Shown piece by piece: positions 1-6,510 of a DNA stretch of 27,111 nt (its first letter is position 1; each line of letters begins with the position of its first letter). The stretch spans positions 1-27,111 of the forward strand of contig CAJTZI010000030.1 in NCBI GenBank assembly GCA_910584075.1. The letters are read 5' to 3'. Source of the stretch: an uncultured Oscillibacter sp. (GTDB taxonomy: Bacteria > Bacillota > Clostridia > Oscillospirales > Oscillospiraceae). The notes under the pieces were generated by a model that worked only from the letters and a program-made list of their open reading frames with translations, was not told the DNA's origin and searched no databases. Position numbers and translations under genes: made by a program.

Positions 1-81
1 GTTCGATATATACTTTTAGCTCTTTACTAAATTTTACTTTTTGTACATCATGTCAAAGATCGTTTCTCTTTTCAGAGACTG

Positions 82-155
82 TGGAGAATAACGGATTCGA
101 ACCGTTGACCCTCTGCGTGCAAGGCAGATGCTCTAGCCAGCTGAGCTAATCGTCC
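82..155 (-). tRNA. tRNA-Ala (anticodon UGC)
   Basis: On the minus strand a full cloverleaf can be folded. The D-arm starts TAGCTCAG, the 5-bp anticodon stem TCTGC/GCAGA holds a 7-nt loop with anticodon TGC, and the T-arm is a 5-bp stem around TTCGAAT. The discriminator base is A and no CCA is encoded. The acceptor arm is unusual: GGACGAT faces ATTCTCC, giving a C4-C69 mismatch, a G5-U68 wobble and an A3-U70 pair. Alanine tRNAs normally carry G3-U70, the main identity element for alanyl-tRNA synthetase. The anticodon and discriminator say Ala, but the acceptor stem is atypical, so this may be a decaying or poorly charged copy. A good promoter lies directly upstream. Confidence 0.85.
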
Positions 156-171
156 GTAACGGAACGAATAT

Positions 172-200
172 AGAATACACGAATATCCCCTGTTTGTCAA
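172..200 (-). promoter_or_regulatory. SigA-type promoter of the tRNA-Ala gene
   Basis: Reading the minus strand, TTGACA (195-200) and TATTCT (172-177) are separated by exactly 17 bp. The predicted start falls about 10 nt before the tRNA 5' end at 155. Confidence 0.75.
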
Positions 201-211
201 CAGTTTTTTTC

Positions 212-240
212 TTGTTTTTTCTCCCCGGCTGGTTTATAGT
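212..240 (+). promoter_or_regulatory. Promoter of the amidohydrolase gene
   Basis: TTGTTT (212-217) and TATAGT (235-240) lie 17 bp apart on the plus strand, 34 bp before the chosen start codon. It is divergent from, and close to, the tRNA promoter. Confidence 0.5.
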
Positions 241-274
241 GAAGAGAGACCCGCCCGAAAGGAGACCTCCACCC

Positions 275-1093
275 ATGAAAATCATCGATGCCCACCTCCA
301 TATCTTCCCCGACGGCGGCGCGGCTCCGGCGGCCTGCCAGACAGAAAACATATCCGCCCTCCGCCGCTTCTGGGAGCCTCTGGAGATCATCCATGGCGTA
401 GTCATGGGAAACCGCAGTCTGGCCCCGGAGTACCATAACTACCCGGCAGACCTCCTCCACTACTGCGTCGGGCTGGACAGCAGAATTCTGGCAGACAGCG
501 CAGACGCGCCGCCGGACCTGGCCGGACAGGTGGAGTCCCATCTCCGGCGGGAGCTTTGCTGCGGCGTCAAGCTCTACCCCGGCTACAACAGAGTCTCCCT
601 GTCCGCCCCGCTGTACCAGCCCATCTACGAGCTGGCCCAGTTCTATCAAAAGCCCGTGGCGGTCCACATGGGGCTCACCGTCTTCCCCAAGGCCCACCTG
701 AAATACTGCCACCCCCTGGCTCTGGACGAAGCCGCGGCGGACCACCCCGGCGTTCATTTCGTCATGTGCCACTTCGGAAATCCCTTCCTGGAGTCCGCCG
801 CCGCCGTGCTGGTGAAAAACCCAAACGTGTCCGCCGATCTCTCCGGGCTGCTGGAGGACCCGGCAGACCTGGAAATCTGGTTTCGGGAACAGGCCGGCTA
901 CGCCTCCCTCCTGCGGACCTGGCTGGCCGCCGCCGGCTGCTGGGACCGGCTCCTGTATGGCTCCGACTGGCCCATCATCGCTCCGGAGAAATATGTGTCC
1001 TTCATCCAGCGCCTGGTGCCGCCGGAGCACTGGGACGCCGTCTTCTTTGAAAACGCCGTCCGGGTTTACGGCCTCCGGGGGCTGCCCCTGTAA
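275..1093 (+). CDS. Amidohydrolase-2 family metal-dependent hydrolase
   Basis: A 272-residue TIM-barrel hydrolase of the amidohydrolase superfamily (amidohydrolase-2/COG2159 type). Metal-ligand motifs are visible in the expected order: HxH in DAHLH (His7, His9), His131 in VHMG, His166 in CHFGNP and the C-terminal Asp231 in GSDWP. Family members hydrolyse or decarboxylate small cyclic or carboxylated substrates; the substrate here cannot be told. The start is the ATG at 275, which has AAAGGAG 10 nt upstream; the open frame extends to 194 but without a ribosome site. The protein has no signal peptide and should be cytoplasmic. It appears monocistronic, followed by about 190 bp of non-coding DNA. 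Confidence 0.88.
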   Translation: MKIIDAHLHIFPDGGAAPAACQTENISALRRFWEPLEIIHGVVMGNRSLAPEYHNYPADLLHYCVGLDSRILADSADAPPDLAGQVESHLRRELCCGVKLYPGYNRVSLSAPLYQPIYELAQFYQKPVAVHMGLTVFPKAHLKYCHPLALDEAAADHPGVHFVMCHFGNPFLESAAAVLVKNPNVSADLSGLLEDPADLEIWFREQAGYASLLRTWLAAAGCWDRLLYGSDWPIIAPEKYVSFIQRLVPPEHWDAVFFENAVRVYGLRGLPL

Positions 1094-1245
1094 AACGGTT
1101 CTCCGCCGTCTCAGGCCTATCCTTCTGTTCCGAAAATTTCCAGTCCCTGTCATTCTGCCGGATATGGGACAGGTTCCGGCAAAAATATTTGTCCATTCTA
1201 TGGTGATTCATTTCTTTAATAAAATATGGCCTTTTCTCCAAAATG

Positions 1246-1254
1246 TGGTATACT
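1246..1254 (+). promoter_or_regulatory. Extended -10 promoter of the HPr-like gene
   Basis: TGGTATACT is an extended -10 box (TG-n-TATACT) 33 bp before the chosen start codon. I see no good -35 box. Confidence 0.5.
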
Positions 1255-1287
1255 GTTTTTCAATATCTAAACGCGAGGGTGAGAGAG

Positions 1288-1551
1288 TTGTTGAGAAAAA
1301 CTGTAATTGTACATATTCCCAATGAGCACCTAAATAACGCCGCTACATTCTTCATCAAGAAGGCCAATGAATTCACCAGCCACATCACCGTCTCCCGGGA
1401 GAACAACAGCGTCAACGCCAAGAGCCTGCTGGGCCTGCTGTCCATGCGCCTGGAGTACGGAATGCCCATTGACATCACTGCTGAGGGCATTGACGCGGAG
1501 GAGGCTCTGTCGGCCCTGGAGAAGGTCCTGGATCCCACGGATCACAATTGA
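1288..1551 (+). CDS. HPr/Crh-like phosphocarrier-family protein lacking His15
   Basis: An 87-residue protein with the HPr fold pattern throughout. Counting from the TTG at 1288, the position of the PTS phosphorylation site His15 is Leu15, and Arg17 is Asn17. The regulatory serine is kept: Lys45-Ser46 lie in VNAKSLLGLLSM, which resembles the same stretch of Bacillus Crh (VNAKSIMGLMSL, from memory). HPr passes phosphate in sugar PTS transport. Crh cannot, but when phosphorylated on Ser46 by HPr kinase it acts with CcpA in catabolite repression. The inference is a Crh-like regulator rather than a PTS carrier. The start is TTG at 1288 (or TTG 1291), preceded by GAGGGTG; the open frame further upstream overlaps the promoter. 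A strong terminator follows. Confidence 0.82.
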   Translation: MLRKTVIVHIPNEHLNNAATFFIKKANEFTSHITVSRENNSVNAKSLLGLLSMRLEYGMPIDITAEGIDAEEALSALEKVLDPTDHN

Positions 1552-1562
1552 CACTGCCACGC

Positions 1563-1593
1563 AAAAAACCTCGCTTTTCAGCGAGGTTTTTTT
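1563..1593 (+). terminator. Rho-independent terminator after the HPr-like gene
   Basis: A 12-bp stem, 1563-1574 with 1581-1592, has a TTTTCA loop and ends in seven T. The A-tract on the other side means it can also stop minus-strand transcription arriving from the gene at 1610. Confidence 0.9.
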
Positions 1594-1609
1594 GCGCACT
1601 TTTGCCTTT

Positions 1610-2188
1610 TCAGGCGGCCCGGCGCAGGCACTCCGCCGCCCCCGCTCCATCTTCCACGGAGAAAAACGCCAGACCCTGTGCCAGCCCCCGCCGGCTGTCA
1701 TTCTGAATATCCGTCTTGGGATGGCAGGCCCGCCAGCGGAGCTGCCGGTCCACCTCCTCAAAGAGGCATCCGCCCAGAATCAAGCAGTCTCCCACCGTCC
1801 GGTCCCGCAGCAGCTGGAAATCGTCGATCTCCGACAGCTCCATATAGTAAAAGGTCTGATCCCTGGTCATCAGAATGGCCCTCTGATTCGTAATCCAATA
1901 CCGCTGGCCCAGCAGACTGCGGCGTTCGACCACCGGAGAGAGCAGCATCAGTACCGCAATCAGCAGGATCAACGCCACAGCCTTGACGCGCCACTCCCGG
2001 CCTTGGCCGGTGTACAGCGCCAGAAGAGCGGCGGCGGCCGCCACCGTGCCGATCCACTTCCCGATGATTTTCCAGCGCTCTCCACCCTCCAACAGGGGAA
2101 ACGGCGCGGTTCCGCTCTGCCAGCAAATCCTCTCGCCCTCTCTCAGATACCTCTCAACCGCCTGTCCGGCCCTGCTTGTTCCTTCCAT
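1610..2188 (-). CDS. Two-pass membrane protein, possible bacterial PH-like domain
   Basis: A 192-residue protein of unknown function. Two hydrophobic helices sit at about residues 48-65 and 72-90. They are followed by a basic/aromatic segment (GQRYWITNQRAI) and a beta-rich soluble domain with MELSEIDDFQL. Two hydrophobic helices before a beta domain starting RYWITNQR resembles bacterial PH (YdbS/YvbH-type) membrane proteins; this is a pattern match, not a firm assignment. The start chosen is the ATG at 2188, with AAAGGAG 9 nt upstream; an ATG 6 nt earlier sits too close to the ribosome site. The gene is monocistronic and converges on the terminator at 1563-1593. Confidence 0.7.
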   Translation of the reverse strand: MEGTSRAGQAVERYLREGERICWQSGTAPFPLLEGGERWKIIGKWIGTVAAAAALLALYTGQGREWRVKAVALILLIAVLMLLSPVVERRSLLGQRYWITNQRAILMTRDQTFYYMELSEIDDFQLLRDRTVGDCLILGGCLFEEVDRQLRWRACHPKTDIQNDSRRGLAQGLAFFSVEDGAGAAECLRRAA

Positions 2189-2338
2189 TCCCATCGTCTC
2201 CTTTACAGCTCTCAAATATTCCGGCGCTTTCTCCCGCCGTCTCTATAATACTATGGCCGTCCGTTCAGCCGCTGAGAAGGTATCGCCGGGACCCGTTAAT
2301 CTTTTGTCAAATTTTTAGCGGCAATTTAACAAATTATC

Positions 2339-2347
2339 TGCTATAAT
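2339..2347 (+). promoter_or_regulatory. Extended -10 promoter of the two-component operon
   Basis: TGCTATAAT is a perfect extended -10 element. The predicted start near 2354 leaves a leader of about 40 nt before the TTG start at 2394. I see no clear -35 box. Confidence 0.6.
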
Positions 2348-2393
2348 AGACTCATGTCGAAAAATGAAGACCGCTTGGAAAGGAGGCCCCGCC

Positions 2394-3476
2394 TTGCGTC
2401 CCCCTCAAACCATTTCCGCCCGGATGTTCCCCTTCTCCCCGCGGGATCTGCTGGTCACCGTCAGCATCCTGATCTGCGCCGCCGGGGTCTGCATCCTTCT
2501 GCGGGCGGCAGACACCAGCGAGGGCTTTGCCTCCCCCATCTTTGTACTGGCGGTGCTGCTGATCTCCCGCCTCACCACCGGCTATCTCTTCGGGCTCATT
2601 GCCGCCGTCCTGGGGGTGATCTGCGTCAACTTCATCTTCACCTACCCCTACTGGGCCTTTAATCTGACCATCTCCGGCTATCCGCTCACCTTTTTGAGCT
2701 TCCTGGCGGTATCCGTCATCACCAGCACCCTGACCACTCAGATCAAGCGCCAGGAGCAGCTGCGGATTGAAAACGAGAAGGAGAAGATGCGGGCCAGCCT
2801 TCTGCGCTCCGTGTCCCACGATATCCGCACTCCCCTGACCTCCATCGTGGGATCCACCTCCACAGTGCTGGAGAATCCCGGCCTCTCCCGGGCGGAGCAG
2901 AAGACCCTGCTGGAGGATGTCCGCAGTGAGGCCCAGTGGCTCATCCGAGTGGTGGAAAACCTGCTGTCCATCACCCGGATGGGGGATGGGCAAGCCCGCA
3001 TTACCAAGGACGTGGAGGCGGCGGAGGAAATTCTGGGGGAGGCGGTGCGGAAGTTCCGCAAACGCTACCCGGAGATCTCCGTCACCGTGGAGCCCCCTGG
3101 AGAGCTGCTGCTAGTGCCTATGGACCCCATCCTCATTGAGCAGGTCCTGGCAAACCTGATGGAAAACGCCGCTGTCCACGGCGAGACCACCACCCACATC
3201 CTCGTCTCCGCCCGCCCGGACGGCGGCTGTGCCCGCTTCACCGTGGCGGACGACGGACGGGGCATCTCCCCCGCTGTTCTGCCCACGCTGTTTGACGGCA
3301 CGCTGAAGCAAAGCGAATCCCCCAGAGGGGACGGCAAGCGGAACATGGGGCTGGGACTCTCGGTGTGCATGGCCGTCGTCCGGGCCCACGGGGGAACCAT
3401 GGAGGCCCGAAACCTGGAGACCGGGGCGGAATTTTCCTTCCGCCTCCCGCTTTTGAAGGAGGAAACCGGCAGATGA
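2394..3476 (+). CDS. KdpD-like sensor histidine kinase, short form
   Basis: A 360-residue membrane histidine kinase. Residues 18-110 hold three or four hydrophobic helices in the pattern of the KdpD DUF4118 membrane domain. HisKA follows with phospho-acceptor His142 in RSVSHDIRTPL. The HATPase domain shows an N box (NLMENAAVHG), a G1 box (DDGRGIS) and a G2 box (GLGLSV). Full KdpD is about 900 residues with N-terminal KdpD and USP sensor domains, which are absent here. The start is TTG at 2394, with AAAGGAGG at the ideal distance of 7 nt; an ATG at 2364 has no ribosome site. The stop overlaps the response-regulator start (ATGA), so translation is probably coupled. The signal is unknown, and no kdpFABC pump genes are in the window. 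Confidence 0.88.
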   Translation: MRPPQTISARMFPFSPRDLLVTVSILICAAGVCILLRAADTSEGFASPIFVLAVLLISRLTTGYLFGLIAAVLGVICVNFIFTYPYWAFNLTISGYPLTFLSFLAVSVITSTLTTQIKRQEQLRIENEKEKMRASLLRSVSHDIRTPLTSIVGSTSTVLENPGLSRAEQKTLLEDVRSEAQWLIRVVENLLSITRMGDGQARITKDVEAAEEILGEAVRKFRKRYPEISVTVEPPGELLLVPMDPILIEQVLANLMENAAVHGETTTHILVSARPDGGCARFTVADDGRGISPAVLPTLFDGTLKQSESPRGDGKRNMGLGLSVCMAVVRAHGGTMEARNLETGAEFSFRLPLLKEETGR

Positions 3477-4180
3477 ATATCAGAGAGAAAATCCTGGTGG
3501 TGGAGGACGAGAAGAGCATCTCCCACTTCATCTCCACCATATTGAACTCCAACGGCTATGAGGCCATGCAGGCCCGCAGCGGCACGGAGGCCCTGTCCAT
3601 GATCTCCTCCCACTGCCCGGACCTGATCATTCTGGACCTGGGACTGCCGGACATGGACGGCCTGGAGATCCTCCGCCAGCTGCGGAGCTGGTCCAGCCTG
3701 CCGGTGGTGGTGGTCTCCGCCCGCTCCCACGAGCGGGAGAAAGTCACCGCCCTGGACCTGGGGGCCGACGACTATCTCACCAAGCCCTTCGGCACCGACG
3801 AGCTGCTGGCCCGGGTCCGCACCGCCATCCGCCACACCCGCACCGCCTCCGGAAACGACGAGATCGCCCAGAAGGGCACCTACACCGTGGGGGAGATGAC
3901 CATTGACTACAACAAGCACCAGGTCCTCATGCGGGGGGAAAACGTGAAGCTGACCCTCAGCGAATTTCGGATTGTGGCGCTGCTGGGCAAGCACGCCGGG
4001 AAGGTTCTGACCTACGACTTCATCATCAAGGAGCTGTGGGGGCCCCGGGCCGGAGGCAGCAACCAAATCCTCCGGGTGAACATGGCCAACATCCGCCGCA
4101 AGATCGAAAAAAATCCCGCCGAGCCGGAGTACCTTTTCACGGAGGTGGGGGTGGGCTACCGGCTGGCGGAGGGAAACTGA
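3473..4180 (+). CDS. KdpE-like OmpR-family response regulator
   Basis: A 235-residue response regulator. The receiver domain (about 1-120) has the acidic pair Glu11/Asp12, phospho-acceptor Asp55 in LILDLGLPDMDG, Ser82 and Lys104 in TKPF. A winged-helix Trans_reg_C domain follows (about 135-232, ending VGVGYRL). This is the OmpR/PhoB class, closest in feel to KdpE. The ATG at 3473 overlaps the kinase stop codon by 4 nt and has AAGGAGG upstream, so the pair forms one operon. Targets cannot be read from the sequence. Confidence 0.92.
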   Translation: MNIREKILVVEDEKSISHFISTILNSNGYEAMQARSGTEALSMISSHCPDLIILDLGLPDMDGLEILRQLRSWSSLPVVVVSARSHEREKVTALDLGADDYLTKPFGTDELLARVRTAIRHTRTASGNDEIAQKGTYTVGEMTIDYNKHQVLMRGENVKLTLSEFRIVALLGKHAGKVLTYDFIIKELWGPRAGGSNQILRVNMANIRRKIEKNPAEPEYLFTEVGVGYRLAEGN

Positions 4181-4225
4181 GCCGCTTCTCCGCAGCGGCA
4201 TAATCATCACAGAGGAGCGTGCAAA

Positions 4226-4537
4226 ATGGGTGGCTGGGTCTTTTCTGCCTTTTACGATATTGTCCGGCGCATCCCGGCAGGGACCGTGGCCACCTACGGC
4301 CAGGTCGCCCGGCTGGCGGGAATGCCCCGCTGCGCCAGAACCGTGGGCTATGCCATGGCGGAATGCCGGGACTCCTCCGTCCCCTGCCATCGGGTGGTGG
4401 ACCGCTTCGGCGGAACCAAGGCGGTCTTTGACACCCACGCCCCCAGCACCCAGCGGGCGCTGCTGGAAGCAGAGGGCGTCCTCTTCCGCCCCGATGGGAC
4501 GGTAAATCTGGAAAAATGCCAGTGGAATCCAATATAG
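4226..4537 (+). CDS. Single-domain methylguanine-DNA methyltransferase (MGMT family)
   Basis: A 103-residue protein that is only the DNA-binding/active-site domain of O6-alkylguanine-DNA alkyltransferases. It has the helix-turn-helix start (VATYGQVARLAG), the conserved RTVGYAM stretch and the active-site motif PCHRVV with Cys54. Alkyltransferase-like proteins (ATL/YbaZ) of the same size usually have Trp in place of this Cys. Keeping Cys suggests it can still accept an alkyl group, unlike ATLs, which only bind and flag lesions. The start ATG has GAGGAG 8 nt upstream. It lies 45 bp after the response regulator and may be part of that transcript. Confidence 0.85.
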   Translation: MGGWVFSAFYDIVRRIPAGTVATYGQVARLAGMPRCARTVGYAMAECRDSSVPCHRVVDRFGGTKAVFDTHAPSTQRALLEAEGVLFRPDGTVNLEKCQWNPI

Positions 4538-4554
4538 TGATAAAAACAAACAAC

Positions 4555-4592
4555 AAAACAGCCGCCGGTGTCAATTTCACCGGCGGCTGTTT
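4555..4592. terminator. Bidirectional terminator between convergent genes
   Basis: A perfect 12-bp GC-rich stem, 4559-4570 with 4578-4589, has a 7-nt loop. It is flanked by an A-rich tract on the left and a short T run on the right. It sits between the MGMT gene (plus) and the Dabb gene (minus). Confidence 0.8.
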
Positions 4593-4601
4593 GATCTCAT
4601 C

Positions 4602-4883
4602 TCAGAATTCGTAGTCCACCGCTACTCGGTCCTCCCGGATGGACTTGCACAATGCGGAGACCGCCTTGTGGCGAGGGTCATTTTTGTAGGTCTCCAGGTC
4701 CTGGAGGCTGGCAAAATCGCTGACCAGCACGGCATCGTAGTTGCCCTCCCCCACATTGACGGCCACTTCGCACCGCAGCAGCTGGGGAATCACCCCCTGA
4801 AGACCCCGCAGGCCCTCAAAAAATCGGTTCTGCTCCGTCTCGGTTCCGGGGCGGAATTTCCACATGACTATGTGACGGATCAT
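4602..4883 (-). CDS. Dabb-family (stress-responsive alpha/beta barrel) protein
   Basis: A 93-residue protein spanning one Dabb ferredoxin-like domain. Typical signs are the N-terminal MIRHIVMWKF strand with a conserved His, the YDAVLVSDF strand and the YKNDPRHKAV helix near the end. Family members form dimeric barrels; several are stress-induced and a few are enzymes, but most have unknown roles. The ribosome site is GAGGGA upstream of ATG. It lies 52 bp downstream of the aminotransferase on the same strand and may be cotranscribed. A TATAAT on the minus strand at 4905-4910 could give it its own promoter, but I see no matching -35. Confidence 0.85.
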   Translation of the reverse strand: MIRHIVMWKFRPGTETEQNRFFEGLRGLQGVIPQLLRCEVAVNVGEGNYDAVLVSDFASLQDLETYKNDPRHKAVSALCKSIREDRVAVDYEF

Positions 4884-4935
4884 GCTCTTCCCTCTATTTT
4901 ATCTATTATAAAAGCCTAAAAATTCAGTATAATGC

Positions 4936-6135
4936 TCAATTCCCGTTTTTGCGATGGTATGCCGCAATGCCAAGGCCCAACAGCTCAATGGCCCGTGTCA
5001 GCTCGGCGGCGTTTTTCACGCAGGCAAGACGGATCTTGTCCCGGCCCTGCTCGGGGTCGGCGTAGAACCCGGCGCCGGGGGCGTACATCATGGTCTCCCC
5101 CCGGTCCTGGAACTCATCCAGCAGGAAATACTGGAGCTTCTCCGTATCGTCCACCGGAAGCGCCGCCATCAGATAGAAGGCCCCCTGGGGAGAGGTGAAC
5201 CGCACGCCGGGGATCTCCTCCAGCGCGGCCACCGCGGCCTCTATGCGGATACGGTACTCCTCCCGCACGGAGGAGAAGTAGTCCTCTCCCAGCGTCTCGT
5301 ACATCCGGGCCGCGCCGGTCTGATCCAGGGCGGTGATGCACAGCCGGCCCTGGGCCCATTTCAGCGCCTGGGCCATCAGCTCCCTGTTGCGGGAGATCAG
5401 CGCGCCCACCCGGGCGCCGGTGGTGGAAAACCGCTTGGAGACGGAGTCGATGATCACCACGTTCTCCTCCGCGCCGGAGAGCGCCAGCATGGTCGCCTTC
5501 TCCCCGGTGTAGACGATCTCCCGGTACACCTCGTCGCTGATGAGGAAGAGGTCCCGCTCCCTGGCAATGTCCGCCAGCAGACGCATCTCCTCCTCCGACA
5601 GCACCACCCCTGTGGGATTGCCGGGTGTGGCGACCAGAATGGCCCGGGTCCGATGGTTGATCAGAGGCTCGATCCGCTCCCGGCTGGCGAAGCGGTAGCC
5701 CTCCTCCGGGGAGGTTGGAATAGGGCGGATCCTGCCGCCGGTGACATTGATAAAAGTGGTGTAATTGGGATAGAAGGGCTCCGGTACCAGCACCTCGTCC
5801 CCTTCGTCCAGAATACAGGCCATGGCGATCTCCAGCGCCTCGCTGCCGCCGAAGGTGGCCAGAATATCCTCCCTCTCCAGGGAACAGCCCATGCCCGCGT
5901 AGTAGGTCCGCAGGGCCTCCACATACCGCTCCTCGCCGGGAGCCGGCGGATAGGCCACCACAGGCGCGTCAAAATCTCTCACTGCGTCGAAAAACGCCTG
6001 GGGCGTCTCCACGTCCGGCTGCCCGATGTTCAGGTGATGAATCCTGACACCCCGCGCTTTGGCCGCCATCTCCCGGGGATAGAACTGCCGCATGGGCGAG
6101 AGCCCGCACCGCTGAATCTTACTGGATAGCTTCAT
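4936..6135 (-). CDS. Class I/II PLP-dependent aminotransferase, probably alanine-forming
   Basis: A 399-residue fold-type I aminotransferase of normal length. Residues for pyridoxal phosphate are in place: Asn173 in PGNPTG, Asp201 and Tyr204 in SDEVYRE, the Schiff-base Lys234 in SVSKRFS, Arg242, and an Arg near the C-terminus (KIRLACV) for the substrate carboxylate. By sequence it belongs to the broad aspartate/alanine/aromatic aminotransferase group. An alanine-specific T-box lies immediately upstream, so the inference is that it makes alanine from pyruvate and is turned up when tRNA-Ala is uncharged. AGGAGG precedes the ATG. Confidence 0.88.
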   Translation of the reverse strand: MKLSSKIQRCGLSPMRQFYPREMAAKARGVRIHHLNIGQPDVETPQAFFDAVRDFDAPVVAYPPAPGEERYVEALRTYYAGMGCSLEREDILATFGGSEALEIAMACILDEGDEVLVPEPFYPNYTTFINVTGGRIRPIPTSPEEGYRFASRERIEPLINHRTRAILVATPGNPTGVVLSEEEMRLLADIARERDLFLISDEVYREIVYTGEKATMLALSGAEENVVIIDSVSKRFSTTGARVGALISRNRELMAQALKWAQGRLCITALDQTGAARMYETLGEDYFSSVREEYRIRIEAAVAALEEIPGVRFTSPQGAFYLMAALPVDDTEKLQYFLLDEFQDRGETMMYAPGAGFYADPEQGRDKIRLACVKNAAELTRAIELLGLGIAAYHRKNGN

Positions 6136-6244
6136 CTTCCATTACCTCCTGGGCCGCCAGGCCCGCATATTCTCTCTCATAACGCAATGGGCGCATATGC
6201 GGCGGCGCTCCGGAACGCCCCCTGTCTGTGGTGCCGGGTCTGAC

Positions 6245-6477
6245 AAAAAAACGCCCCTGACAGCTGTCAGGGGCGAACAATTCCGCGGTACCACCCTGAT
6301 CTGTCCCGCCTCCAGGGTGGGACATCTCATGACATCCTGTAACGGGGATGGGCCGTCCCGCTCGTCGCGGGCTGCTCCAAAGTGGCTTGCTCTCCGGCGT
6401 GGACTGAGGGCTTGCACCGATCCCCTCTCGCTGTGAGCCGGTTTCAGAGAGCTGGCTTTGTCATCGCGTTTGACTGC
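6245..6477 (-). promoter_or_regulatory. T-box riboswitch leader, predicted alanine-specific
   Basis: The conserved T-box sequence AGGGTGGTACCGCGG is at 6283-6297 on the minus strand. It is followed by a terminator made of a 24-nt perfect palindrome (6252-6275) and seven T (6245-6251). Stem I can be folded from GA-motif GATGA, helix CAAAG/CTTTG, then helices GCTCT/AGAGC and CCGGC/GCCGG, up to a distal loop containing the usual GGTGCAAGCC. The internal loop between CTTTG and AGAGC reads AAGCCA, so the specifier is GCC (6384-6386), an alanine codon, followed by the usual purine. The bulge UGGU would pair with the ACCA end of a tRNA having discriminator A, which fits tRNA-Ala. Uncharged tRNA-Ala should favour the antiterminator and switch on the aminotransferase. 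Confidence 0.9.
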
Positions 6478-6482
6478 TCTCC

Positions 6483-6510
6483 ATTATACAGCTTTACGGA
6501 CGTTTGTCAA
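6483..6510 (-). promoter_or_regulatory. Promoter of the T-box/aminotransferase transcript
   Basis: Both boxes are consensus: TTGACA (6505-6510) and TATAAT (6483-6488), 16 bp apart on the minus strand. The -35 box overlaps the end of the upstream broken lipoprotein gene. Confidence 0.85.

Noticed and set aside
1..81. AT-rich sequence at the window start as part of a gene or terminator
   Set aside because: No hairpin followed by a T run and no frame with a ribosome site; too close to the edge to judge.
172..200. GGATATTCGTGT is shared by the tRNA-Ala promoter spacer and the module 2 operator region (26671-26682)
   Set aside because: Tens of shared 12-mers are expected by chance in 27 kb on two strands, and the spacing to the promoter boxes differs. 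It could become interesting only if more promoters carry it.
1100..1200. Hairpin TGCCGGA/TCCGGCA near 1156-1182 as a terminator of the amidohydrolase gene
   Set aside because: Long loop, and no T run on either strand.
1367..2248. 293-codon plus-strand open frame covering the end of the HPr-like gene and the opposite membrane gene
   Set aside because: It runs through a strong terminator and is antisense to a better gene with a good ribosome site.
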